Source of the DNA: Terriglobus albidus
GTDB lineage: Bacteria > Acidobacteriota > Terriglobia > Terriglobales > Acidobacteriaceae
Reading direction: 5' to 3'
Assembly: GCF_008000815.1 (NCBI RefSeq)
Contig: NZ_CP042806.1
Coordinates: 992,001 to 1,056,000, forward strand
Length of the DNA: 64,000 nucleotides
Positions 25,966-34,848 of the stretch are shown here, piece by piece. Under the pieces are notes generated by a model that ran no database searches, was not told the DNA's origin, and saw only the letters and a list, made by a program, of their open reading frames with translations. Within the stretch, counting starts at the first letter, position 1. Each line of letters begins with the position of its first letter. A program made the position numbers and the translations under genes.

Positions 25966-26054
25966 GGTAGGTATGGCTCTGGTGAGCCTAGCGGCTTTAT
26001 AAACCGTGAAAATCCTCGCGAGGGACTGTGGTTCGATTCCGCTACCTACCGCCA
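25966..26054 (+). tRNA. noncanonical class II tRNA, 8/4 architecture (allo-tRNA-like), anticodon UAU
   Basis: Eight perfect acceptor pairs (GGTAGGTA 25966-25973 with TACCTACC 26043-26050), discriminator G 26051 and encoded CCA 26052-26054. The T-stem has four pairs (GTGG 26028-26031, CCGC 26039-26042) around the canonical TTCGATT loop. The D-arm is GGCTC/GAGCC with a 4-base TGGT loop. The anticodon arm (about 25991-26007) has loop TTTATAA, giving anticodon TAT with U33 and A37; the pair next to the loop is C-A. A long variable arm (TCCT CGCG AGGG, 26013-26024) marks class II. An 8/4 acceptor/T split with G73 and a long variable arm is the description of allo-tRNAs, which are expected to take serine. 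Isoleucine anticodon plus serine-type body is the oddity. Confidence 0.8.
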
Positions 26055-26091
26055 TTTTAAACCCTTAAGTGAGAAATTAAAAGGAGTTTCT

Positions 26092-26355
26092 ATGACTAGC
26101 GGTTCCGTAACTCTCAATGGGCTGGACGACAAGCAGTTAGTGGTGGTTCTTGAAGCGAAGATCCGTAATGAAGGGAAGCTTTTCTTCAACCCTCAGCATA
26201 TCCAGCAGTTGCCCGCAAACCCAGCCCGTCCCGGCGGCACGATGCTAAACAACAACGTTATCGTTAGCTGGCAGAACGAAGAAGGCTTCAAGGCCGGTAT
26301 CGAAATGCAGGCACAGCTTGCCGGACACAAAATCGTTGCTACAGAAGTCGCATAG
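26092..26355 (+). CDS. small hypothetical protein after the tRNA
   Basis: 87 residues starting MTSGSVTLNGLDDKQLVVVL; AAAAGGAG 5 bases upstream of the ATG is a strong ribosome site. It has alternating strands and a glycine-rich turn (ARPGGTMLNNNVIVSW), compatible with a small beta-rich domain. I recognise no family. It starts 37 bp after the tRNA's CCA, and its last 17 bases overlap the end of the convergent gene on the other strand. Confidence 0.65.
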   Translation: MTSGSVTLNGLDDKQLVVVLEAKIRNEGKLFFNPQHIQQLPANPARPGGTMLNNNVIVSWQNEEGFKAGIEMQAQLAGHKIVATEVA

Positions 26356-26527
26356 CTTCAATTTGCTGGCGAGCCGTTTCTAGGATCGCCAGCTTCTCTT
26401 CATAATCTGGCCGCTTAAAGTGGGCATCGAGTACTGCGATCATTTGAGCGGCCAGTTGCTCTTTTTCGAGTAGCCCAAATTTTGGCTCTCGTGAAACGCC
26501 CGTTTCCATCTCAATAACATTTGCCAT
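26339..26527 (-). CDS. 62-residue hypothetical protein, convergent
   Basis: ATG at 26527 has GGAGG 7 bases upstream. The sequence (from MANVIEMETGVSREPKFGLL to TARQQIEAMRLL) is mostly helical and charged. The frame extends further upstream but only this start has a ribosome site. It overlaps the convergent 87-residue gene by 17 bp. Unknown family; possibly part of the same accessory module. Confidence 0.55.
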   Translation of the reverse strand: MANVIEMETGVSREPKFGLLEKEQLAAQMIAVLDAHFKRPDYEEKLAILETARQQIEAMRLL

Positions 26528-26631
26528 CTGTCTGCCTCCGTTAGTGTTTGGATGCAGGCGAATAGATGTTTTCTGCCCTGTCGCGGCTTCCATAGCTTCA
26601 ACGAAAGGCGGTTCCAGGCAGCTCGAACAAT

Positions 26632-26670
26632 CCCACCCATCGCGATGCGATGGATGGGGCACCCAGTGTA
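26632..26670 (+). repeat. GGGGCACCCAGTGTA repeat
   Basis: CCCACCCATCGCGATGCGAT followed by GGATGGGGCACCCAGTGTA; it is self-complementary at its left (CCCATCGC...GCGATGGATGGG). Same family as 19031-19110. Confidence 0.7.
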
Positions 26671-26703
26671 TGGGTAGCAATGGGTGGTGGCTCGCACTGG
26701 CCG

Positions 26704-27882
26704 TCAGATCTTGATGAAGATTTGCTTGCGGTAGAGCAGCAGCATGGGCAGGTAGCAGACGCCGACAAACAGAAGGGCGTAGGCCAGTGCCGCGATGTAG
26801 AGGTTCGGGAAGACCAGCGTGAGCGGGTGGAAGAGCCACTGTTGCACGGTCTGGTGACGGCCGGGCAGGCGGATGGCGTCCAGGGTTCCGGCGAAGAACT
26901 CTGAGAAGGCATAGACCGCCAGCGAGTTGGTGCCGAAGACCAGTGCCGGTTCGATAAAGCGCTTCTTTCCGGGGCGGAGGTCGATGATCTGGAAGAAGAA
27001 CCACAGGGCCAGCAGACTAAGGCCAGCGTTGAAGAGCACGAATGAGCTGGTCCAGAGCCGTTTGTTCAGCGGGAACCAGATGCTCCACACGCCGCTCAGC
27101 GCCAAAAAGGAGACTGAGGCGGTCAGCAGGCCGCGTGCGGTGGCGGAGGTTACTCCGTTACGGGTGATCCAGATGCCGGTCAGCACACCGAGCAGGGCGG
27201 TAGCGAGCGAGGGAACGGAGCTGAGCAGGCCCTCCGGGTCGTAGAAGTCTGCCCGGTAAAGATGGCTGGCGGGCAGCAGGTGACGATCGAGCCATGCCGG
27301 GAAGTTGCCGACCGGATCGAGGAAGGGTACGTCGACGCCCGGCATGCCAAAGCCGGGAACGGGGACCCAGCGGAGCAGGATCCAGTAGCCAAGCAGGATC
27401 GAGACTGTCACCACAACCAGCGTCCGCGGCTTCGCCTTGAGGTAGAGGAGCGTGGCAATGAAGAAGCAGATGGCGATCCGCTGCAGCACACCGAAGACCC
27501 GGAAGGTGTGCCAGGCGTAATGCGGGAACGAGCTTACGGCCAGCCCGAGGGCAAACAGAACCAGCGTTCGCTTCGCGGCCTGCAGAATGATCGTCGACGA
27601 CGCGACGCCTTTCCGTAGCTTGCCGCGGAGGGAGAAGACGATGGAGATGCCCACCATGAACAGAAAGCAGGGGAAGACGACGTCGGCCAGGGTGCAGCCG
27701 TTCCAGGGGGCATGGGAGAGGAAGGGGAAGGTGTGCGCTCCGTCGCCGCTGGTGTTCACCATGATCATCAGGGCGATGGTGAGTCCGCGCAGGACATCAA
27801 GGGAGGTGAGCCGGGGGGAGGAAGAGGGGGCCTGGCTCTCGCTACTGACTTCGGGACGGGGCATGGAGGAGGAAAGCGTCAT
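26704..27882 (-). CDS. DUF5009/HGSNAT-like acyltransferase-family membrane protein
   Basis: About 392 residues with about ten membrane helices. The start of the domain, RLTSLDVLRGLTIALMIMVN, followed by DVVFPCFLFMVGISIVF, is the signature of the heparan-alpha-glucosaminide N-acetyltransferase-like (NagX/YeiB-related) group. GGAAGAG 6 bases upstream supports ATG 27882. Members are thought to acetylate sugars across the membrane using cytoplasmic acetyl-CoA. Its neighbours (regulator-like protein, TonB receptor, sugar permease) fit carbohydrate use. Substrate not determinable. Confidence 0.88.
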   Translation of the reverse strand: MTLSSSMPRPEVSSESQAPSSSPRLTSLDVLRGLTIALMIMVNTSGDGAHTFPFLSHAPWNGCTLADVVFPCFLFMVGISIVFSLRGKLRKGVASSTIILQAAKRTLVLFALGLAVSSFPHYAWHTFRVFGVLQRIAICFFIATLLYLKAKPRTLVVVTVSILLGYWILLRWVPVPGFGMPGVDVPFLDPVGNFPAWLDRHLLPASHLYRADFYDPEGLLSSVPSLATALLGVLTGIWITRNGVTSATARGLLTASVSFLALSGVWSIWFPLNKRLWTSSFVLFNAGLSLLALWFFFQIIDLRPGKKRFIEPALVFGTNSLAVYAFSEFFAGTLDAIRLPGRHQTVQQWLFHPLTLVFPNLYIAALAYALLFVGVCYLPMLLLYRKQIFIKI

Positions 27883-28066
27883 CCGTAACTCTTCCAACAG
27901 GATTTTCGGTAACGGACCGTACCGTGCGTGTACACAAAGCGTCGCCAGCGTCCGTCAATCTCGTTACAATGTATCTGTCGCCTCTTGCCTTTGGCCAAAC
28001 GCGTTCACGGATGTCCGCTAATTTCACGGTGAATTGCAGGTGAATAAGGCATTGAGGGGAGTAGGT

Positions 28067-29374
28067 ATGTCTACCGCGAAGCCTGTTTCCGACCCTCCGT
28101 CTCTAGAACAGCAGCGGCTTCTTGTCTCCCGTATCCTCTCTTCCGCACTCTTTCGCAAGTCGCGCAAGCTCGCGACCTTCCTCCAGTTCATCTGCGAGCA
28201 GCAGCAGATGGGGAAGGCCGATTCGATTAACGAGCAGCGTATCGGCACGGAGGTCTTCGGCCGGAATGAGGGATACCACATGGGGGAGGACTCGATCGTC
28301 CGCTCCCAGGCGCGTTTCCTGCGCATCCGTTTGCAGGAGTACTTTGCGACCGAAGGGAAGGACGAGCCCATTGTCCTCACCATTCCCAAAGGAAGCTACG
28401 TCCCTGAGTTTCACCTGCGCGAGCTTCCTGCTGAAACGGTACAGACGGTTGCGACTCTTGTATCCCACATCGGTTACACGGCGTCTACTCCCAGCGACAA
28501 GGAATCGTCTGAACCGCCTCCAAAGAGATCGTTCTTCTGGATCTATGTTGCGGCGGGGATCGGCGCCGTCGTATGCCTGGCGCTGGGCATCGGCTGGTGG
28601 CTTCGGGGAGAGGAGCACCGGCACGCCGGAGTTCCTGTGGAGGTTCGCTTCTGGGCCAGCATCTTCGATTCGCAGCGGACGATCATTCTTGTTCCTGCCG
28701 ATAGCAGCCTGGTGCTGATGGATGAGCTGATCGGCAACGAGATTACGTTGTCGGACTACATGAACCGGAAGTACCGCAGCACCGTTCCTCCGCCCGAAAT
28801 GACCCGGATATGGAACCAGCTGCTGACGAGTCAATATACGAACGTGGTGGACCTGAGACTGGTCTCGGCGCTGGAGCGTCTGCCTGAGGTTGACCACAGC
28901 AAGACGCAGGTCCGTTTTGCGCGGGACGTCAGCGTAAGCGAGCTGAAGCAGAATAACGTCATCCTGATTGGCAGCACACGCGCCAACCCGTGGGTCGATC
29001 TCTTCTCCTCTGCCGGGCGCTTCCGCGTGGGCTACGACTCGAAGACTCATACCAATCTGGTGGAGAACCGCAATCCCGGACAGGGCGAGAAAGCGCGTTA
29101 CGACGAGGCTGCCGACAGCGCCGACCACCTGGCTTACGGAGTGATCTCCTATCTTCCAAGTCTGGATGGTGAGAGCTCCTCGCTGCTGATCGGTGGAACC
29201 AGCAAGGCAGGGACGGAGACAGCGTCCGAGTTTCTTCTGAGTCCGCGGTTTATTACCTTCCTTCACACGCTGGATAAGGGTGGCGCGTTGCCTCACTTTG
29301 AGATTTTGCTCTCGGCGCAGAACCTGAACGGTAATTCCTACCAGCGCACGATCGTCTGCTATCACATTCTGTAG
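28067..29374 (+). CDS. membrane-anchored regulator-like protein next to the TonB receptor
   Basis: About 435 residues. The cytoplasmic N-terminal part (about 1-130) contains LVSRILSSALFRKSRKLATFL, INEQRIGTEVFGRNEGYHMG, SIVRSQARFLRIRLQEYF and LTIPKGSYVPEF. The last of these resembles the transmembrane winged-helix/adenylate-cyclase-associated N-terminus common in Acidobacteria. One membrane helix follows (WIYVAAGIGAVVCLALGIGW, about 155-178) and then an extracytoplasmic domain of about 250 residues. GGGGAG 5 bases upstream supports ATG 28067. It is just upstream of the TonB receptor in the same direction, suggesting a sensor for the same substrate. Family not named with certainty. Confidence 0.72.
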   Translation: MSTAKPVSDPPSLEQQRLLVSRILSSALFRKSRKLATFLQFICEQQQMGKADSINEQRIGTEVFGRNEGYHMGEDSIVRSQARFLRIRLQEYFATEGKDEPIVLTIPKGSYVPEFHLRELPAETVQTVATLVSHIGYTASTPSDKESSEPPPKRSFFWIYVAAGIGAVVCLALGIGWWLRGEEHRHAGVPVEVRFWASIFDSQRTIILVPADSSLVLMDELIGNEITLSDYMNRKYRSTVPPPEMTRIWNQLLTSQYTNVVDLRLVSALERLPEVDHSKTQVRFARDVSVSELKQNNVILIGSTRANPWVDLFSSAGRFRVGYDSKTHTNLVENRNPGQGEKARYDEAADSADHLAYGVISYLPSLDGESSSLLIGGTSKAGTETASEFLLSPRFITFLHTLDKGGALPHFEILLSAQNLNGNSYQRTIVCYHIL

Positions 29375-29752
29375 GGAGCTCGGGCTTCCCAGTCCGTTCG
29401 ACATCTGTTCGCGCGTAGCGCGAATGTAGCGCTTAAGGGGAAGGGCTTCAGCCGTCACCTTAAGCAAGACAATCGCACCTTCGGTGCGATCTGGTTGTGC
29501 TGCATGCAACGAATATTAGCGGTCTAGAAAGGAAGCAAAAAAGCTCTTCATTTGCCTTTCGAGCCCTTCATCAAGCCGTGCACTCGCGCACTTCACGTGA
29601 AAGGTAAGCGATTTATTTTTGAATGGCTTACGGCCGTATTCACGGTGAAACCCGGCTATCACAGTTAAATACTTTGCCAATCATTTTTTGCGCCTTCGAT
29701 ACTCCCGACACTCGTCTGCTGTAGTTTGCGGCAGACATGGAGGCCGTAAGAA
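29375..29752. other. 378-bp intergenic region with hairpins
   Basis: It contains TTCGCGC/GCGCGAA (29408-29424), GCTTAAGG/CCTTAAGC (about 29431-29465) and ATCGCACC/GGTGCGAT (29472-29490). It then runs AT-rich to the receptor start, probably the receptor promoter and leader. No gene seen. Confidence 0.6.
29472..29490 (+). terminator. hairpin after the regulator-like gene
   Basis: ATCGCACC pairs with GGTGCGAT around TTC. It lies about 100 bp past the stop. There is no U-tract, so termination strength is doubtful. Confidence 0.4.
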
Positions 29753-32700
29753 ATGAACGAAAAAAAGATAAATCCAATTAAGCAGAGTCTCGGGCGCATA
29801 GTACTTGCCCCGTTGGGTCTGTGTTTTGCGCTGAGTCTGGCATTCCTGAGTGGAGAGCATCTGCTTGCACAAGGTATTACGGGAACGATCGCCGGAAATG
29901 TGGCGGACGCCAGCGGCGCAACCATTGCAGACGCGACCGTAACCGTTACACAGACCGAGACCAACACGATCCGCAAAGTCACCACCTCCGATACCGGAAG
30001 CTTCACCGTCACCCAGCTCGCCCCCGGGCACTACACCGTCCAGGTTGACCACGCCGGATTCCAGACCTTCCGTCAGGTGGGAATCACGCTGGCCATCGAC
30101 CAGACGATTCAGCTTAGCCCCGTCCTCCCCAATGGCGAGGTCACGCAGACGGTCGAAGTGACCGGCGCCGGCAACACCATCCAGACGCAGGACTCATCGA
30201 TCGGCACTGTGGTGGAGAGCCAGGCGATCCAGAACACGCCGCTGAACGGCCGCCTTGGGTTGATGGGACTGATCTCGCTCGCGCCTGGTATTCAGGGTGT
30301 TGGCGCGCAGGACCAGCTTGCGACCCGCGGCATTACCTTTGCAGCCGGTACCGGCTCTCGTAGCTCCTACGGTGGACTCACCTCCACTCTGGACGGCGTT
30401 ACCAATCAGGAGGTGACGCTGCAGCGCGCCGAACCTGAGGTACCGTCGCTCGACGCCATCTCGCAGTTCAAGGTGCTCTCCAACGGCGCACCTGCTGAGT
30501 TCGGCCAGCCCGCAGCTCTGATCGTGGTCTCCGCCAGCGGCGCCAACCAGTTCCATGGCGGTGCGCTCGAGTACAACCGCTCCAAGGGCATGGGCGCCAA
30601 GGCGTACTTCAGCGGCGCGAATCCGCGGCCGCCGTATCAGCGCAACGAGTTCGGTGCAAACCTTTCGGGCCCGATCCTGATCCCTCATGTCTATAACGGC
30701 CGCAACAAGAGCTTCTTCTTTGTTGCGTACGAAGGCTTCCGCCTGACACAGTCGTACTCCGATAACACGCAGCAGCCGACGGCGCTGATGCGGCAGGGTG
30801 TCTTCACGGAGTTTTCCGGCAACATCACTAACCCGTCGACTGGAACGGCCTTTGCGAATAAGACCATTCCGACGGCGAATCAGAATGCTGTTTCGCTGAA
30901 GCTGCTGAGCCTGCTCTATCCGAATCCGACGACCTCGGGTACGGGCGTCAACACCTATGAGCAGGTGCAGACGACCTCTACAGCAAGCCGCGTTTCGGTT
31001 CGCCTGGATCACCAGCTCACGGCCAACGATCAGCTCCGCTTTACCTTCCTGCGTGCGTTCTATGGCCCAAGCCCGACCAACGGATCCACCAGCCTGCAGG
31101 GTGGTAACGCACAGGATGGCGAGCACAACATGAACATCATCCTGGGATGGACGCACGTGTTCTCTCCCAACCTGCTGCTCGATACCTACGGCTCGTTCTT
31201 CCATCTGCCCATCTACCGCACACCGCAGAACTACAAGACCGACTTCTCCAGCATCATTCCTGGTCTGGGAACGGGTCTGATTCAGGGTGCGCCGCAGATC
31301 ACCATCACCAACATCCAGGGCGTCAGCGAATCTGGATCGAAGGATCTGGAGCAGGTTGGCCAGATCGGTACATCGTTGACCAAGATCGCGGGGAGCCACA
31401 CCATCAAGGGCGGTTTCTCGTATCTGTATGACAACCACTGGAACATCTCAGCGACGAGTCCGCAGCGTGGTTCCTTCCGTTTCACGGGCCAGTACTCGGG
31501 CAATGCTTTTGCGGACTTCCTGCTGGGCTATCCGGTGACGGCAATCAAGCCGGTGCCGAACGACTATGTAAAGCGCGATATCTCCGCCCAGTACGCGGCT
31601 TATATCCAGGACGACTGGAAGATCCTGCGGAACCTGACCATCAACGCCGGCCTGCGCTATGACCTGCAGTTGTTCAGCGACAACCTCTATCGCAACACTG
31701 CTCTCTATATCCCCAACCTGAAGCAGGTGGTGGTCTTCGGCAATTCGTATCCGTCGGCGGCTATCCCGAGCTTCCTGACCTCCATTCCGATCACGCTTTC
31801 GAGCACAGCCAATCTGCCGAACAATGTCTTCAGCTATCTCGGCCAGAACAAGAAGAACTTCGCTCCACGTCTTGGCTTTGCGTATGAGGTAAGGCCGAAC
31901 ACGGTGCTGCGCGGCGCCTTCGGTATCTACTACAACCTGCTGCCGGCTTCGTATATCACCACGGCGCCGTTTGCCAACCTGCCGTTCTCGGGCTCGCAGA
32001 CCTTCAACAACTCTTCGGGTTCCACGCCGTCATTCTCGATGTCGAATGCGTTCTCCGGAACCGGAAGCTTCGCGGCGAATCCTTCGGTATTGGCGCAGGC
32101 TTCGACGACGACACCCTACACCGAACAGTACAACCTCGCCCTGGAACATCAGTTCGCCGGTAACTGGACGGTGCGTGTCGGTTATGCCGGACAGCACAAC
32201 CTGAAGCAGAACAACTATGGCGGATCGGGTAACTACGCTCCGAACATCAACCTGCCGTCGACGCCGGTGTTGATCAAGAACGGTTCGGTGACGGCACAGA
32301 GCCTGAACCTGGTACAGCCGTTTTCGACGATCAGCCTGAATATGGCTCCCATCTTCCACAGCACGATGAACGCGCTGCAGGTAGGCGCTCATCGTCAGTA
32401 TCACAATGGCGTCTCCTTCGGCGCTGAGTATCAGTGGACTCGCGTGATCGGTACGGAGAATCTCCAGAACCCTTCCGGATCGGCGCCGAACGACTCCTAC
32501 GGCAACGTCGGTGGCATCACGCCGCAGGCGCTCACCGTCAACTACTCCTATCTGCTGCCCTTTGGCAAAGGAAAGACGTTCCTGGGAACAGCCGGCAACG
32601 TCGTGGATAAGATCGTGAGCGGATGGCAGGTCTCCGGCATCTCGGTCTTCCAGACAGGCCAGCCCTTCTCGGTAACCTATACGGCTCCGGGCACCTACAC

Positions 32701-33118
32701 CGATGGCAGCGGCAATAAGTGGACGAATCTGGTCAGCGGCCGTGCCAGCCGGGCTGCAGGCGCCTCTCTATATCCCACAACGAAGAACAAAACACAGTGG
32801 TTCAATCCAGCGGCCTTTACTGCACCGACGGATGCAAACGGCATCCCCGGTGGAGCTTACGGTAACTCCGGCTATAACATGCTGCGGGGACCCCGGTATC
32901 AGAACTGGGACATCAATCTGCAGAAGAACATCGTCTTCAAGGAGCGGTATCGCGTGCAGTTGCGTGCCGATTCCTTCAATGTCTTCAACCATCCCAACTT
33001 TGGAACTCCCAACGCGAACATCAGCAACACGTCCACGATTGGGACCATTACCTCCACGAGCAGCACGCCCACCTACCAGCAGCGTACGGTGGAGTTCGCG
33101 GCTAAATTCAACTTCTGA
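29753..33118 (+). CDS. Oar-like TonB-dependent receptor
   Basis: 1121 residues. After a signal sequence (LGLCFALSLAFLSGEHLLAQ) comes a carboxypeptidase-regulatory-like domain (about 40-125: GITGTIAGNVADASGATIAD, then GSFTVTQLAPGHYTVQVDHA). A plug region with PLNGRLGLMGLISLAPGIQG follows, and then a large beta-barrel. The protein ends TVEFAAKFNF, with the terminal Phe expected of outer-membrane barrels. This is the acidobacterial Oar/SusC-like receptor architecture and implies TonB-driven uptake of an oligosaccharide or similar. GGAGG 8 bases upstream supports the ATG. Neighbours suggest it serves the carbohydrate locus. Confidence 0.95.
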   Translation: MNEKKINPIKQSLGRIVLAPLGLCFALSLAFLSGEHLLAQGITGTIAGNVADASGATIADATVTVTQTETNTIRKVTTSDTGSFTVTQLAPGHYTVQVDHAGFQTFRQVGITLAIDQTIQLSPVLPNGEVTQTVEVTGAGNTIQTQDSSIGTVVESQAIQNTPLNGRLGLMGLISLAPGIQGVGAQDQLATRGITFAAGTGSRSSYGGLTSTLDGVTNQEVTLQRAEPEVPSLDAISQFKVLSNGAPAEFGQPAALIVVSASGANQFHGGALEYNRSKGMGAKAYFSGANPRPPYQRNEFGANLSGPILIPHVYNGRNKSFFFVAYEGFRLTQSYSDNTQQPTALMRQGVFTEFSGNITNPSTGTAFANKTIPTANQNAVSLKLLSLLYPNPTTSGTGVNTYEQVQTTSTASRVSVRLDHQLTANDQLRFTFLRAFYGPSPTNGSTSLQGGNAQDGEHNMNIILGWTHVFSPNLLLDTYGSFFHLPIYRTPQNYKTDFSSIIPGLGTGLIQGAPQITITNIQGVSESGSKDLEQVGQIGTSLTKIAGSHTIKGGFSYLYDNHWNISATSPQRGSFRFTGQYSGNAFADFLLGYPVTAIKPVPNDYVKRDISAQYAAYIQDDWKILRNLTINAGLRYDLQLFSDNLYRNTALYIPNLKQVVVFGNSYPSAAIPSFLTSIPITLSSTANLPNNVFSYLGQNKKNFAPRLGFAYEVRPNTVLRGAFGIYYNLLPASYITTAPFANLPFSGSQTFNNSSGSTPSFSMSNAFSGTGSFAANPSVLAQASTTTPYTEQYNLALEHQFAGNWTVRVGYAGQHNLKQNNYGGSGNYAPNINLPSTPVLIKNGSVTAQSLNLVQPFSTISLNMAPIFHSTMNALQVGAHRQYHNGVSFGAEYQWTRVIGTENLQNPSGSAPNDSYGNVGGITPQALTVNYSYLLPFGKGKTFLGTAGNVVDKIVSGWQVSGISVFQTGQPFSVTYTAPGTYTDGSGNKWTNLVSGRASRAAGASLYPTTKNKTQWFNPAAFTAPTDANGIPGGAYGNSGYNMLRGPRYQNWDINLQKNIVFKERYRVQLRADSFNVFNHPNFGTPNANISNTSTIGTITSTSSTPTYQQRTVEFAAKFNF

Positions 33119-33146
33119 AAAACAAGTTAGAGGTTGAGTTCTTACC

Positions 33147-33176
33147 GGGCGGTGTTCTCTTATGAGGACACCGCCC
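33147..33176 (+). terminator. hairpin between receptor and secreted protein
   Basis: GGGCGGTGTTCTC pairs with GAGGACACCGCCC (13 pairs, one G-U) around TTAT. It is followed by GTACGG, not a U-tract, so it may stabilise the receptor mRNA end or attenuate read-through. Confidence 0.55.
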
Positions 33177-33201
33177 GTACGGATGCATGGAGGTGTTTGT
33201 G

Positions 33202-34740
33202 GTGCGCAAGCTTATCGCAGTAATGGCGCTTTGTGGAGCAACGTCGTTTCTCTATGGGCAGGGCCAACCACCACATGCCCGGCATGTCTCTCCCGCTTCT
33301 CTCAATCGAAATACCGGTGAGCTCTTCCAGGAGTCTATGCGCTGGAATGAGTACTTTTTTGACAATGCGGAATCACTCATTAAAAGCCCGTCTGCCGGTT
33401 CCCATGGCGCTCAGGGCGAGGGCCGCAGATACATGGTTCGCGAGTCGAGCTGGTACGCGTTAGGTCTTCTCTTTCGCGACCAGCCCGGTGATCGCGAACG
33501 TGCCGCAAAGATTCTGGATGCCGTACTGAAGCAGCAGTACACCGATCCGAGCGTTCGCTGGTATGGAACCTATAAGCGCACTCCCGCCGAGCCGACGCCG
33601 CCCAGCAAGAGTGAGCTGTGGCGTGATTACGATCCCAACTGGCGTGTCTTTATCGGGACGACCTTTGCGATGATCCTGATTGAGTATCCGGATCGTGTCC
33701 CCGCCGAGCTGCGGCAACGGATGTACAAGGCGATCGATCTGGGCATCGCGGGCGAGATGCGTGAGGGCCGCCTGGTTCCGGCGTATACCAACATTGCCCT
33801 GATGTACGGCTTCCTGTGGGACTTTGCGGCGATCCACGATCACAACGCGGCCTGGAAGAAGAAATCTGTGGCGTGGAATGAGGAGGTCTATCGGCTGTTT
33901 GAGAAGTACGGAACCTTTCCGGAGTACAACTCACCGACCTATAGCGGTGTCGATATCTACGGTCTGGCCCTGTGGCGTGATTATGGTTCCTCGGCGCATA
34001 TGCGTGAGATGGGCGCGGCGATGGAAACCAGCCTGTGGCGCGAGCTTGCCAACTACTACCAGCCTGACCTGAGAAACCTCAGCGGTCCCTTTGATCGTGC
34101 CTACGGTATGGATATGACGCACTACGTCAGCGTGGTGGGCGTATGGATGAGGACTGTGCTGGATGCATCGTCTGCCCCGTTGCCGCCGATCTCCGCGACG
34201 ACCGATCATCTGGCGGATATCTGGTTTGCCTCGCATATCGCCATTCTGGGGACTGCGATCCCGCCGGATGCGCTTGCGAAGATGCAGCATTTCGCCGGAG
34301 CCCATGCCATTCGCCAGAACATCAGCGCGGAACGGACGGCAACGGCGTGGCTCGGCGATCACGTCCTTATAGGCGGAGAGCTGACCTCTAAGACCAAGGA
34401 CGCCGGTGGACCGAGTTCGCAGTTTCATCCGGCGACCGTCCACTGGCGCACACCCTCCGGCGAGATCGGATGGGTGCAACTGGTGGCGTGTCCGCTGGTC
34501 GATGCCAGCGCCGATGAAAATGGACTGGATATCGACACGAAAGGCACCGTCCGCTTACGGATTCATGCCGCCGGTTTGAAGAAAGAGCAGATCAAGTCGG
34601 CGGCATGGCATCTGCCTGGACTACAAGTGGGTATCACGACTGATGCTTCCGGGTTTAGTATCGACGACGGAGCAGATTCGGTGGATCTGGTCTATTCCGG
34701 TTTGAGCCACATGAGATTCGATATCAAGCCAGTGGAATGA
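33202..34740 (+). CDS. secreted hypothetical protein, alpha/alpha-barrel-like
   Basis: About 512 residues. GTG at 33202 has GGAGG 8 bases upstream and starts a signal peptide (RKLIAVMALCGATSFLYG). The central part is helix-rich with paired aromatic and acidic positions (WYALGLLFRDQPGDRERAAK, SELWRDYDPNWRVFIGTTFA, FPEYNSPTYSGVDIYGLALW), which resembles an (alpha/alpha) toroid as in polysaccharide lyases and unsaturated glycuronyl hydrolases. The C-terminal about 130 residues are beta-rich. I cannot name the family. Position between a TonB receptor and a sugar permease supports a role in glycan breakdown, by inference only. Confidence 0.75.
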   Translation: MRKLIAVMALCGATSFLYGQGQPPHARHVSPASLNRNTGELFQESMRWNEYFFDNAESLIKSPSAGSHGAQGEGRRYMVRESSWYALGLLFRDQPGDRERAAKILDAVLKQQYTDPSVRWYGTYKRTPAEPTPPSKSELWRDYDPNWRVFIGTTFAMILIEYPDRVPAELRQRMYKAIDLGIAGEMREGRLVPAYTNIALMYGFLWDFAAIHDHNAAWKKKSVAWNEEVYRLFEKYGTFPEYNSPTYSGVDIYGLALWRDYGSSAHMREMGAAMETSLWRELANYYQPDLRNLSGPFDRAYGMDMTHYVSVVGVWMRTVLDASSAPLPPISATTDHLADIWFASHIAILGTAIPPDALAKMQHFAGAHAIRQNISAERTATAWLGDHVLIGGELTSKTKDAGGPSSQFHPATVHWRTPSGEIGWVQLVACPLVDASADENGLDIDTKGTVRLRIHAAGLKKEQIKSAAWHLPGLQVGITTDASGFSIDDGADSVDLVYSGLSHMRFDIKPVE

Positions 34741-34848
34741 TGCCGAAAGCAGAGCCCGTACCGGCATCGTCGCCGGTCTTCCTGTGCCGTTGTGACTGTG
34801 CAGGAGTTCTGTACAGATTTTGATGCAACGTTGGAAGGAACCAAACGA

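Noticed and set aside
25964..26052. a 9-bp acceptor reading of the tRNA (GCGGTAGGT/ACCTACCGC)
   Set aside because: It pairs perfectly, but would leave no room for a discriminator plus CCA. The 8-bp reading with G73-CCA is preferred; the extra pairs may help processing.
28103..29509. 468-codon open frame antisense to the regulator-like gene
   Set aside because: It is a mirror of the GC-rich coding strand, has no ribosome site and no recognisable domain, while the plus strand has a clear start, membrane helix and neighbours.
30194..31438. 414-codon frame antisense to the TonB receptor
   Set aside because: The receptor frame has a signal peptide, domain order and terminal Phe; the antisense frame is Arg-rich and has no start signal.
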